From assembly GCA_964451325.1 (NCBI GenBank), contig CAYVHO010000015.1, positions 11,105 to 75,104 on the forward strand: 64,000 nt of DNA. Direction: 5' to 3'. A model generated the notes under the pieces. That model had not been told where the DNA came from. It did not search any database and was given only the letters and a program-made list of their open reading frames with translations. This DNA comes from JAADHI01 sp964451325 (lineage in GTDB: Bacteria > Nitrospirota > Nitrospiria > SBBL01 > JAADHI01). Shown piece after piece: positions 49,635-58,308 of this stretch; position 1 is the first letter of the stretch; every line of letters starts with the position of its first letter. A program made the position numbers and the translations under genes.

Positions 49635-50018
49635 CTATCTCCAAATCAGTTGTCCAAAGCGATGTCCAAGCCAAACGGCCAGAAGCCCTAATAAGATCTG
49701 CGCGCCAATGTTTAGAAGGGCGAGACCATTTTGCCCCTCACGCATCAGGTGCATGGTTTCGTTTCCAAAGGTGGAAAAAGTGGTGAATGCCCCCAGGAGA
49801 CCCATGAAAAGAAAGAGTCGTGTTTCAGGGTTCATGATCTGAGACGCATCGGCCCATTGAGAAAGCAGACCGATGGCAAGACAGCCGATGACATTGACGG
49901 TGAGTGTCCCGTAGGGGAAGCTTGTGTTGCCGGAAAGATTTTGTGCCCACCCGCTGAGTCCATATCGCAAAATTGCGCCGAGGAATCCACCCAAACCGAC
50001 AAAGAGCACTTTTGCCAT
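49635..50018 (-). CDS. crcB: Fluoride exporter CrcB/Fluc
   Basis: 127 aa, four TM helices. Fluc motifs: GGFLGAILRYGLSGW, PYGTLTVNVIGC (pore Asn) and GLLGAFTTFSTFGNE (pore Phe). Forms a dual-topology dimer channel. The upstream gap (25 bp) is too short for a fluoride riboswitch, so it is likely expressed with the preceding minus-strand genes. Confidence 0.93.
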   Translation of the reverse strand: MAKVLFVGLGGFLGAILRYGLSGWAQNLSGNTSFPYGTLTVNVIGCLAIGLLSQWADASQIMNPETRLFLFMGLLGAFTTFSTFGNETMHLMREGQNGLALLNIGAQILLGLLAVWLGHRFGQLIWR

Positions 50019-50043
50019 TTTAAGCTCCCTTCAGGCGATCCGT

Positions 50044-50604
50044 TCAGGCGATCCGTTGTGCAATCAGTTGTGCGACCCAAGTGCCGTCTGCATCGGGCAA
50101 GGCTTCCATTTTTTCGCCCTTTTGATCAATCATGCCCTCGTGATAGAAAAGGATGCGGAAATCAGAAAAAAGGTGCAGCAGTTCATTGTGATCCCAGCAA
50201 AAAGCCGTGCGGGAGGGTTTTCCAAATTGACGATGTTGATCAATCAGGAAGGTTTCGTAGATGAGGACGCCTCCTATTTTTAGGGCTTTTTTGAGGCGGG
50301 AAATGACGTTTCGGTCGAGATAATAAAAGCAGGTCAGTAGGTCGAAAATTTCATCGGAAAAAGGACTTTCTTTTTCAAGGTCGGCGCAATGGGCGGTAAA
50401 AGGAAGTGCTTCTTTTTGTGCCTTGTCGTTGCAAAAATTGACGGCATCTTCATTGCGATCAAATCCATCAACGGTGTAAGCATTGTTTGCCAGAAAAAAA
50501 GCATTTCGGCCGAAACCACAGGCAAAATCGAGGGCACGGCCTTTGGGCAGGTAGGACAGATTATGGACAAGCAGGGGTGCGGGGCTTTGAGCGCGGTGTT
50601 CCAT
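50044..50604 (-). CDS. Class I SAM-dependent methyltransferase
   Basis: 186 aa. SAM site ALDFACGFGRNAFFLANNAY (about 24-43; the usual DxGxGxG is here DFACGFGRN), motif II Asp in VDGFDRNEDAV, and LLTCFYYLDRNVISRLKKALK. Resembles the small TehB-like methyltransferases; the substrate is unknown. It starts 1 bp after the ChaN gene and is followed by crcB. The DNA just beyond its stop has a 13-bp tandem duplication of TTCAGGCGATCCG. Confidence 0.88.
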   Translation of the reverse strand: MEHRAQSPAPLLVHNLSYLPKGRALDFACGFGRNAFFLANNAYTVDGFDRNEDAVNFCNDKAQKEALPFTAHCADLEKESPFSDEIFDLLTCFYYLDRNVISRLKKALKIGGVLIYETFLIDQHRQFGKPSRTAFCWDHNELLHLFSDFRILFYHEGMIDQKGEKMEALPDADGTWVAQLIAQRIA

Positions 50605-50605
50605 C

Positions 50606-51877
50606 TTAGGGGTGGCCCGAACCCGAAGCGGTCATGAGCGCCTCGGTTTCGATGGATTTGCCATTACGGATGAGTTTGATTTTGATCCGATCTCCGGGTT
50701 TTTTCTGTTGCAGATAATAAATGATGTCGAAGCGCTCGTGGATGGTCACATCATCCATGCGTGAAACGATATCCCCTTTTTTGATGCCTGCTTTTGCTGC
50801 GGGTGAATCGGGGAAAACATCGCTGACCTGCACTCCGGCCTGAAATTGATCCATCATAATACCCAAACGCACTTTTTTTTCTTTAAGTTCCTGATAAGAC
50901 ACCCCCCAGACAAAGTCGGCCAATGGCAGGGGTAGATTGGGGGCTTTGACATCAAGCATTTTCATTTCATCGGGAAAGTTTTGTGCGTGAGGGATGACAA
51001 TTTGATAGGGCACAGGCAGACGGCGAAAGGTGCGCCGGGGCAGTCCAAATCCATAGCCGACATGAAATCCACCCGCCATAACCATCATTTTTTTATCTTT
51101 GCCTTCCAGTGAGGAAAGATAGTCCGCGATGGTTTCAGACATGGTTTCTTCCCAAAAAAGCATCATCTGGTAAAAAGACTCAAATTGCTCGGATGCGCCA
51201 GGGCCGTGGCCTTGAAAAATGGCGTTTACCGCCGTGCGATGATGTGGGTCATTGTCGTCGATTTCCGGCAACTTTTTTTTATCATTGTCCGAAAGTCCGG
51301 CCATGCCTGAAGCACGCATTTTAAAGGCCATTTCTGAAGTGGGTCTTAAGGCCACGAGCGGTATTTTTTCTGCCTTAATAAAGTCAAGCAGGTCTCTGTA
51401 ATAGGCGTCGTTATGGCTCCAGTCTTCGTACCAGCGCTTGAGAAAAGCTTTGTCATCTCCGTCATTTCTAATCCACTGATCCAGTACATCCTGTGAGGAG
51501 CGTCGGAACATTTCCATGCCCACGACGACTTGTCCCGGAAAGCGTGAGACCAAAGCTTTGAGAATTTTGAGCTGGACTTGGTGGTCTTCTAAGCTGTCAT
51601 GGACTTCTCCTGCGTAAATGATACGGGATGCAGCCAGTGTTTCGATGACTTCTGCTTCAGAGAGTGTTTGTCCTGTTTTTAAATGAACAATTTGTCCGGG
51701 TTTGATTTTTGTGATGTCTTGATAGGGTGATTCAGGGCTGGCGGATGTTGATGGGGCCGACTCGGAGGGTGTTTCCACTTTTTCCACCATTGCATGCATG
51801 GGTTTGTGTGCCTGTTTGCTACAAGCACTCCCAAAAAATGGCAGAAGCAGGGCGAGTAATATACCGATTCGATTCAT
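50606..51877 (-). CDS. ChaN-like lipoprotein with C-terminal PDZ domain
   Basis: 423 aa. Lipoprotein signal (FFGSAC, Cys19). Ser/Pro-rich linker (about 30-60). A ChaN-type domain (about 75-300; IIYAGEVHDSLEDHQVQLKIL, VVVGMEMFRRSSQDVLDQW, MVMAGGFHVGYGFGLPRR). ChaN from Campylobacter binds heme. A PDZ domain (about 325-415; GVQVSDVFPDSPAAKAGIKKGD, VSRMDDVTIHERFD) follows. A ChaN-PDZ fusion is widespread in Gram-negatives as an envelope iron/heme-linked protein, but its exact job is not known. Heme use here is inference. Confidence 0.87.
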   Translation of the reverse strand: MNRIGILLALLLPFFGSACSKQAHKPMHAMVEKVETPSESAPSTSASPESPYQDITKIKPGQIVHLKTGQTLSEAEVIETLAASRIIYAGEVHDSLEDHQVQLKILKALVSRFPGQVVVGMEMFRRSSQDVLDQWIRNDGDDKAFLKRWYEDWSHNDAYYRDLLDFIKAEKIPLVALRPTSEMAFKMRASGMAGLSDNDKKKLPEIDDNDPHHRTAVNAIFQGHGPGASEQFESFYQMMLFWEETMSETIADYLSSLEGKDKKMMVMAGGFHVGYGFGLPRRTFRRLPVPYQIVIPHAQNFPDEMKMLDVKAPNLPLPLADFVWGVSYQELKEKKVRLGIMMDQFQAGVQVSDVFPDSPAAKAGIKKGDIVSRMDDVTIHERFDIIYYLQQKKPGDRIKIKLIRNGKSIETEALMTASGSGHP

Positions 51878-51956
51878 TGGCTCATTCTACAAAGAAGAGG
51901 TCGAGACTGTCAATGTGTGTTCATGTGGCACTCAGGAAGTTCTGATTAAGCCTGAA

Positions 51957-54241
51957 CTAAGCCTTGAATTTGATCAGGACACTGGGTAGCAATAAAAAGT
52001 CCATGACCAGGGCGAGTGTAATGGTCAGAGCTGACATCAATCCCATGTCGGCGTTCATGCGATAACCGGAGAGTGTCAGTACCATAAAGCCCGCGACCAA
52101 GGCCACGGTCGTCACCCCAATGGCTGTCCCCACAGTGTTGAAGGCATAGCGGACGGCGTGGGCTGGATCCAGCTTTTGCTCTCGACGTGCCCGCACATAT
52201 TTATTCAGGAAATGAACGGTATCATCCACAACAATGCCCAGGGTCATGGTCACGACGACGGACAAACCCAAACCGACTTGTCCAACAAACATCCCCCAAA
52301 GCCCATAAGTGCCGGCAGAAGGTTTGGTAGGAGACTGATGAGGCCGAGCTTCAGGCTCTTCAATGCAAAAATGAGGATGACTGAAATCAAAATCAGTGCA
52401 CCAAAAGAAGCCTTTAACATGCTGTGGATATTTCGTTGTGAGAGGTCTGCCCAGATCACGGAAAGTCCAGAGCCGTAGGTAAACATCTCTTGTGGTGCAT
52501 TTTTTCGTAGCCATGTCCGTGCGTCATTTTCCAAAATCTGAAGTTCTTTTGTGCTGGTATCTTTCACGGTGACCAGCATTCGTGTGGACGATTTTTTGAC
52601 ATTGATCTGGTTATTGAGGTCGAGCCCAAAAGGCAGGGATAGTTCATACAAGAGCAGGTATTGTGCCGTCAGATCACGTCGTTCGGGAATGCGGTAATAG
52701 GCGGGATCATTTTCATGCATGTTTTGGTTCAGCCGTTTGATGATATCGGTAATCGCCAATACATGTGAAACCTTGGCTTGTGTCCGATACCAGTTTGCAA
52801 ATGCGTCCACTGTAGCAAGATAGGCGGGATCGTTGATGCTACTTTCTTCACCCGATTCCAGTGCATATTGAATCAAGTCGGTGCCTGTCAGCCTTGCTTG
52901 CATGAAGTCAGTCGTTTGTCGTACCGGGTTTCGCTCGTCGAAATATTTCACAAAATTGTCATTTAATTCGATGCGGAGTATCCCCATCGTTAATGCTGCA
53001 CTCATGAACAAAGAGGCGTAGAGAATTGTCCTGGGCCGCTTGATGACAAAATCGGCTAAAAACTTGAAGCATGTTTGTGACACTTCTTCTTTTTTTATTT
53101 TGATCCGCAGGGGAGAGATCGCCATCATCGCAGGCAGAAAGAGGATGGAGGAGAAGAAGGCCGCCACAACACCGAGTGCCACGATATTGCCCAAATCACG
53201 AAAGGGCGGCGCATCGGAAAAATTCATACTCAAAAAGCCGATGGCCGTGGTGGTACTGGTGAGAAAAACCGCTTGCAGGTTGATCCGCACGGCCTCTGCA
53301 ATCGCCTCATGTTTGTTTTTCCCCTGGCGCATCAGCCGTAACATTGTTGAAAGCAGATGTACACTGTCTGCAACCGCAAGGGTGAGAATAATGGTCGGGG
53401 CATTGACTGAGGCTGCCGTGATGGAGATTCCGAGCCAACCGGCAATTCCCATCGCCATCACGGTCGAAATCAGAATGACCAGGAGTGTGGCGATGGTGCC
53501 GTAAAATGAGCGTAGGCTGAAACCCACAATCAGCACCAGTGTTAAAAACATGGCTGGAACCAGGGTTGCCATGTCTTTTTTTCTGGCTTCTCCAAAGGCA
53601 TTGTCGAGCAACACCCCTCCCGTGAGATAGATCTCAATACCGGGATGTGCCTTACGGGCTGCCTCGGCCAGCTTGTTTGCGTAGTCACTGACTTCTGTGA
53701 CTTCATTCATGGATTTTCCCGGCAGGAGGGTGTTGGCGTAGATCTGGCTTACGTCTCCAGCACTTGAGATCATTCGGTTGAGCAAGAGTGGTTCAGAGAG
53801 GGCAATTTTTTTTATTTCTGCCCGTTTAGTCTTGCTGAGCTGCATTGCATTGGTGACGAGATTTTCAACGATCAGATCGTCTTCATTGACTTCGGTATGT
53901 TGGTAATTGCTGATTGAGTCCACGCGGATGCTGTAGGGGATAAACCAGGCTTTTTCTGTCAGGTCTTCAATGGCGGAGAGTGTTTTTTGTGTGAATATAT
54001 CACCGTCTTTTTCGGCGATGACAAAAACCACGCCGTTTTCTTTGGTGTAGGTGTTTTCTAAAGCCTCCAGGGCTTTGAGATGAGGGTTTTCAGGACTAAA
54101 AAAGACACGATTGTCGTTATTAAAGGTTAAAAAAAACATGCCTCGACCTGCAAACACGACCGCAAGCAGGGTGATCACAATGAGCAAAAAACGTCGGCGG
54201 ACCACCCAAAGTCCAAACTTGCTTTCAAATGTTTCTTTCAA
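51957..54241 (-). pseudogene. RND/MMPL-family exporter, frameshifted
   Basis: Two overlapping frames make one RND/MMPL protein of about 760 aa. The first (54241-52250, start TTG) covers an N-terminal TM, a periplasmic domain, six TM helices with SVNAPTIILTLAVADSVHLL, a second periplasmic domain, and breaks after LLPNLLPALMGFGG. The second frame (to 51957) continues with MFVGQVGLGLSVVVTMTLGI and VVDDTVHFLNKYVRARRE, then the last TM helices. The switch falls in a five-C run at 52293-52297 (GGGGG in the gene); one more base would restore the frame. This is either a real frameshift, a phase-variable tract or a base-calling error. The family moves lipids, hopanoids or hydrophobic compounds; the N-terminal part resembles HpnN-like RND. 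It has a good promoter. Confidence 0.85.
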
Positions 54242-54297
54242 TGTCTGAAGCGTCCAAGGTGGTGTTGTATTTTGGGGACGGCATTATGGTGCTTTTC

Positions 54298-54326
54298 ATT
54301 ATAAACCGGGTCGGTATGAAAGACAA
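54298..54326 (-). promoter_or_regulatory. Promoter of the MMPL exporter gene
   Basis: On the minus strand TTGTCT (54326-54321), 17-bp spacer, perfect TATAAT (54303-54298). The predicted leader is about 50 nt. It separates this unit from the pil genes. Confidence 0.65.
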
Positions 54327-54330
54327 TTTA

Positions 54331-54360
54331 TCTGGACCATTTTTGCGGTGTAAGTCCAGA
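54331..54360 (-). terminator. Hairpin after pilQ
   Basis: TCTGGAC (54331-54337) and GTCCAGA (54354-54360) are a perfect 7-bp inverted repeat 5 bp after the pilQ stop. No strong T-run follows, so termination is a suggestion only. Confidence 0.35.
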
Positions 54361-54364
54361 CGGA

Positions 54365-55795
54365 TTATTCCAATGTGATCTCTTTTTTCCAAGGAAAGAT
54401 TTCTTCACCCATTTCTTCGTCTCCTCTTCGAATGGTGGGGGTGATGAAGATCATCAGCTCATTTTGGATATCGACCTTGGTTTCTTTTTTAAAAAGCCAG
54501 CCCAGTAAGGGGATTTTTGAGAGCCAGGGCACACCAGCGATGCTTTCGGATTCGCTATGGGTGTAGATGCCTCCGATGACGATGGTTTCCATATCCTTCA
54601 CCAATAGATTGGTCTCTGCGGTTCGTGTGATCAGTGGCGGGATGTTTCTGACTTCTCGACTATAATCGGGATCTTTTTTGTCCACACGAACGTAGATTAA
54701 AATTTGGTTGTCATGAGTAACCTGAGGGATGACGGTGAGTTCCAGCTTTGCGTTGATGGTGGTCACGCCGGTACTCGAAGTTCCGCCGGAGATATTGGGA
54801 GAGGTGGGAGATACAGAAGTCGAGACAATCGATGTTGTGGGGATCAAAATCTCGGTGCCACTGGAAATCTTGGCTTCTTTGTTACTCAGGGTCATGATAA
54901 TGGGGTTGGAAAGAATTTTGCCGTTTCCTTCATCCTCCAGTGCGGAAAGCTGGACATCCAAAAGCCGGGTGTTGGCAACATTTCCGATTGAAAATCCGAA
55001 TGCGCCACCCGATCCCGCGTTGACATCTGCAGGAAGGTTTACGGCAAAAGGCCCACCAGAAACGCCGATGTCACCGGTGAGGGCATCAAAAGATGTGTCT
55101 GTTGATTGGTTCTTCGTTCCTCCGCCGTGCAGTATTGTTGTGGTGCCACCGGATTGTGAGGCGTATTGGCCGCCCCATTGCACACCCAACTCCTTTGTGA
55201 AGTTTCTATTTATTTCGACAATGCGTGCTTCAATCATAATTTGAGGGGTCCTGCTATCGAGTCGATGCACGACCTCTGAAATTTTCTCAAGATTGCTGGG
55301 AAGGTCTCGAATCACAAGGATATTCGTGCGACGATCGGCCATGACCGTTCCATATTTGCTCAAAAGCCCCTTCACGGTTTCTTGGATGTCGACTGCAGTG
55401 GCAAAATTAATCGCGATGATGTGAGTTGTCAGCCCGGCTTCTTCCACGGCAAAAGGCGATTGAACAACACGAATGATATTCTCTTCGTGAAAAGCGCTGA
55501 GGTTGTTCATGCGGAGAATGGCGTTAAAGGCCTCGTCAAATGTGACGGCGCGAAAACTTAAGGTAATCTTTCCTTCCACTGCATCTCCAATAATGATATT
55601 GATGTTATTTTCCTGAGACAAAGCCCTGAGGACTTCTTTGATGTCGGCGTTACGAAGCTCCATAAAGAAAAATTGGCCCTGTTTTCTCAGTGAGATAAAT
55701 GTCTGCTCCTTTTCGATTTTTTCTGCGTTTGGATTGGCCCATGCGACTGTTCCCAATAAGAATAGGATGATAAAAATTCCTGATGCGCATTTCAT
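54365..55795 (-). CDS. pilQ: Type IV pilus secretin
   Basis: About 476 aa from the ATG at 55795, preceded by AAGGGGG; a longer start at 55858 would overlap pilP. Signal peptide (IFIILFLLGTVAWA). A secretin/TonB short N-terminal domain (about 35-100; FFMELRNADIKEVLRALSQENNINIIIGD), an N1-type domain (about 115-185; LSKYGTVMADRRTNILVIRDLP) and the secretin domain (about 240-465) with VPWLSKIPLLGWLFK and ELMIFITPTI. It forms the outer-membrane pore. It is shorter than most PilQ because AMIN domains are missing. Last gene of pilMNOPQ. Confidence 0.95.
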   Translation of the reverse strand: MKCASGIFIILFLLGTVAWANPNAEKIEKEQTFISLRKQGQFFFMELRNADIKEVLRALSQENNINIIIGDAVEGKITLSFRAVTFDEAFNAILRMNNLSAFHEENIIRVVQSPFAVEEAGLTTHIIAINFATAVDIQETVKGLLSKYGTVMADRRTNILVIRDLPSNLEKISEVVHRLDSRTPQIMIEARIVEINRNFTKELGVQWGGQYASQSGGTTTILHGGGTKNQSTDTSFDALTGDIGVSGGPFAVNLPADVNAGSGGAFGFSIGNVANTRLLDVQLSALEDEGNGKILSNPIIMTLSNKEAKISSGTEILIPTTSIVSTSVSPTSPNISGGTSSTGVTTINAKLELTVIPQVTHDNQILIYVRVDKKDPDYSREVRNIPPLITRTAETNLLVKDMETIVIGGIYTHSESESIAGVPWLSKIPLLGWLFKKETKVDIQNELMIFITPTIRRGDEEMGEEIFPWKKEITLE

Positions 55796-55805
55796 ATAGA
55801 CCCCC

Positions 55806-56213
55806 TTATTTACTCCCGAATGGTTTAACTTGGAGCACAATCGTGCGTGTTCCTTCACGCAAAAATACCTTGTGAGGCAATATACGACTTACGATGACGT
55901 CTGTTCCGATCTTGTCTCCGGGGCGGAAAATTTGATCATTGATAATGGCCACACTTTTCCCATCTCTGAAAATAATGGCAGAGAGTAGAAAATCGACTTT
56001 ATCTTCTTGTTCCTCGACATTGTTTTCGCCTTCATTGTTTTCCCTTGTTCGGTCTCGGTAAAAAGGGTCACGGCCCCAGCGATTATTTTCTGTCTGCTCG
56101 ATTTCCGGTCCCATGTCAGCATCAACTTGTGTTTCAGAGACGACATAATTGAGTGGCAGCAGGCTCAAAAAGATGAGAGGCAGCAGCCAGATTCGTTTTG
56201 AAAAAACCTTCAT
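55806..56213 (-). CDS. pilP: Type IV pilus lipoprotein-like PilP
   Basis: 135 aa. N-terminal signal/anchor (IWLLPLIFLSLLPLNYVV), no lipobox Cys. Acidic Asn-rich linker, then a PilP-like beta domain (about 65-130; VDFLLSAIIFRDGKSVAIINDQIFRPGDKI). In other bacteria PilP is a lipoprotein that links PilNO to PilQ; the missing Cys is notable. Assigned mainly by position between pilO and pilQ. Confidence 0.8.
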   Translation of the reverse strand: MKVFSKRIWLLPLIFLSLLPLNYVVSETQVDADMGPEIEQTENNRWGRDPFYRDRTRENNEGENNVEEQEDKVDFLLSAIIFRDGKSVAIINDQIFRPGDKIGTDVIVSRILPHKVFLREGTRTIVLQVKPFGSK

Positions 56214-56701
56214 AGGTCATCCCTGATATAGATGATGAGTTCAAGCTTTGCGAGCAAGTCCGGCTTAATGGAGGACGGACGGGTGAGACGCAGTCCCATG
56301 ACCTGTATGGGGCGCGGCAGTTTCTCAAGAAAAGTCAGGTAATTCCCAATGGGACGAAACCCTCCCTGGATCTCGATTTTTACGGGCTGCGCGCTGTATC
56401 CATTGTGTTGTCGTGTTTCTCCCGGTTCGATTGAAACAATGGTCATGGATCGGTTTTTTGCCCAAAGTGTTAAATCTCTTAAAAAGTCAGGCATAGAGCG
56501 AATCCAGGAAAATGTGACGCCCAGGTCGGGTCGTTTGTGGGCCGAGGGCAGGGGCAAGGCGGCAATCTCTTCTTGCATTGTGTCGGCCTGTTGAGTAAGT
56601 GTCTTTGCCGTTTGGGCACGGAGAAAGAGCAGGTAGAGTGCTGCGATTAGAACAGTCAATAAGATTGCGGGAACTTTATATTGATTGATCTGTGCCTTCA
56701 C
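56210..56701 (-). CDS. pilO: Type IV pilus inner-membrane protein PilO-like
   Basis: 163 aa. N-terminal TM (about 12-30), a short coiled coil (TAKTLTQQADTMQEEIA), then a ferredoxin-like domain (about 65-160; FLRDLTLWAKNRSMTIVSIEPG, IEIQGGFRPIGNYLTFLEKL). Overlaps pilN and pilP by 4 bp each. Part of the PilMNOP alignment complex. Confidence 0.88.
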   Translation of the reverse strand: MKAQINQYKVPAILLTVLIAALYLLFLRAQTAKTLTQQADTMQEEIAALPLPSAHKRPDLGVTFSWIRSMPDFLRDLTLWAKNRSMTIVSIEPGETRQHNGYSAQPVKIEIQGGFRPIGNYLTFLEKLPRPIQVMGLRLTRPSSIKPDLLAKLELIIYIRDDL

Positions 56702-57279
56702 GATGTTTTTTCCATTTTGAGAGCGACATTCACTTCAAATTGAACCTCTCCATTTATTTTCCGGGCATGTGCGAGTCTGGATTCAGTGAGCAGTGGTGAT
56801 CGATCCAGTGTGGACAAAAAAAGGGTTAACTGCTCTTGTGAAATGGCTTCACCAGAGATTTTTATTCGTATCCCGGTCTGGGTTTCTGAGTTTTGTCCGT
56901 TTGCATTGTTTTGGGGAGGTGCTAGAGGGCTCAAACTTTCCCATCGTGTAATCCACACGCCTTCTGGGATAATCATGCTCACCTCACGCATGAGTTGAGA
57001 CCATCGAATTCGTTTGGACAAGGTGTGTGCCAAAACCTGAACGACGTCTTTCATCGCCGCCTCGGCAGCCCCCATTTCATTGATCAAAAAAGTTTTCTTT
57101 TTTTGAAGACCTGCGATTTCAAGATGGGCGGAAGTGATTGCTGTGGTTTTCATGTAAATGCCGATCCCGGTCAATAGAATCAATGCGACAAGTCCCCAGG
57201 ACGTCCAAGTCGGAAGAGCGCTGTCCGCTTCCGTTTCAAGAGACATGGCTTTTAGCAGGTTAATCTGCTGATTTTGCAT
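56698..57279 (-). CDS. pilN: Type IV pilus assembly protein PilN-like
   Basis: 193 aa. Starts INLLKAMSLE, like the INLL motif with which PilN binds PilM. One TM helix (about 25-43). Coiled coil and C-terminal ferredoxin-like domain with LMREVSMIIPEGVWITRW and GEAISQEQLTLFLSTLDRS. The start overlaps the pilM stop. Confidence 0.92.
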   Translation of the reverse strand: MQNQQINLLKAMSLETEADSALPTWTSWGLVALILLTGIGIYMKTTAITSAHLEIAGLQKKKTFLINEMGAAEAAMKDVVQVLAHTLSKRIRWSQLMREVSMIIPEGVWITRWESLSPLAPPQNNANGQNSETQTGIRIKISGEAISQEQLTLFLSTLDRSPLLTESRLAHARKINGEVQFEVNVALKMEKTS

Positions 57280-58307
57280 TATTGTTTCCTCATGGCCAGG
57301 CCCAGGGCCAGGGAAAACTGGGGTGCCATTGTCTGAAGTATCGCAAGATCTGGGTTTTGGATCTCCAGATCGGAAAGCGCGCTTTCTATTTCCACGGGGG
57401 CATCAAAAAAATCTGAAAAATAAGGCAAAAATCCAGGAAGTAGCGGCAAGCCACCCATGAGCAGTATCTTGTCAATCCCGCTTTCGCGGGATTGTGCCCG
57501 GTAATAATCGACGGAACGTTGAATTTCAACAATCATGCGATCAATTTGTTTTAATATCGCGGTACGCGCCAATGCCTCGGATGGAATCCCTTTTTTTCGT
57601 TTGTACTGTTCTGCCTCAGCCAGGGTTAAGCCCAGCTTTTCACTGAGGCTTGCGGTCATGGTCTTACCCCCTAGGGTCAGTTGACGGGTGAAGCGAATGA
57701 CGCCATTTTTAACGATATTAATTTCCATCCTTTGTGCGCCAATATTGACGTAGAGCAAACTATTCGGCATTTCTGCTAAAAAATGCAGCCGCGCGGTATT
57801 TAAAAGGGCGATTGCAGAGACATCCACCGCACTGACAGTCAGTCCCGCCATCTTAATTTGAGTGAGTTGCTCCTCAAGCGCCGCCCGCTCGACAATGACC
57901 ACTAAAATTTCATGCTGTTCCCCGCGTTCTGCCTCGTGTTTCCCCATAATGAAGAAGTCGACGACGATCTCATCTTCGGGAAGCGGTGTCAGCTTGCGTG
58001 CTTCCCATCGAATGGCTTCCCTGAGCTCTTTTTTTGGCATGACCGGAAGCGTCAGTCTCCGAACTTCTGGAGAAACGCGGCCTGAAAAATGAACCGCTGC
58101 ATGAACCTTGGGCCGCGATTTTCCAAGTAATTCTGAAATCTCCTCAGTCAGGGCGGTCTTTTCGTCGGAGCGTTCAACGATGGAGCGTTCAACGATTGCT
58201 GCATTTTTAAGCCGGAAACCGGATCGAGTTCGAGTGAGGCAAACGCCCTTTATCGCGTCAGAGCCGATATCAATCCCCCAAAACGGATTTTTTGAAAAAA
58301 AACTCAT
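57279..58307 (-). CDS. pilM: Type IV pilus assembly ATPase-like PilM
   Basis: 342 aa, actin-like. NPFWGIDIGSDAIKGVCL (phosphate 1), AVHFSGRVSPEVRRLTLPVMPKKELREAIRWEA in parts, ALLNTARLHF, LYVNIGAQRMEINIVKNG (phosphate 2), DYYRAQSRES, KILLMGGLPLLPGFLPYF. Cytosolic; anchors PilNO. First of the pilMNOPQ set and 2 bp after the PilX-like gene. Confidence 0.95.
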   Translation of the reverse strand: MSFFSKNPFWGIDIGSDAIKGVCLTRTRSGFRLKNAAIVERSIVERSDEKTALTEEISELLGKSRPKVHAAVHFSGRVSPEVRRLTLPVMPKKELREAIRWEARKLTPLPEDEIVVDFFIMGKHEAERGEQHEILVVIVERAALEEQLTQIKMAGLTVSAVDVSAIALLNTARLHFLAEMPNSLLYVNIGAQRMEINIVKNGVIRFTRQLTLGGKTMTASLSEKLGLTLAEAEQYKRKKGIPSEALARTAILKQIDRMIVEIQRSVDYYRAQSRESGIDKILLMGGLPLLPGFLPYFSDFFDAPVEIESALSDLEIQNPDLAILQTMAPQFSLALGLAMRKQ

Positions 58308-58308
58308 C

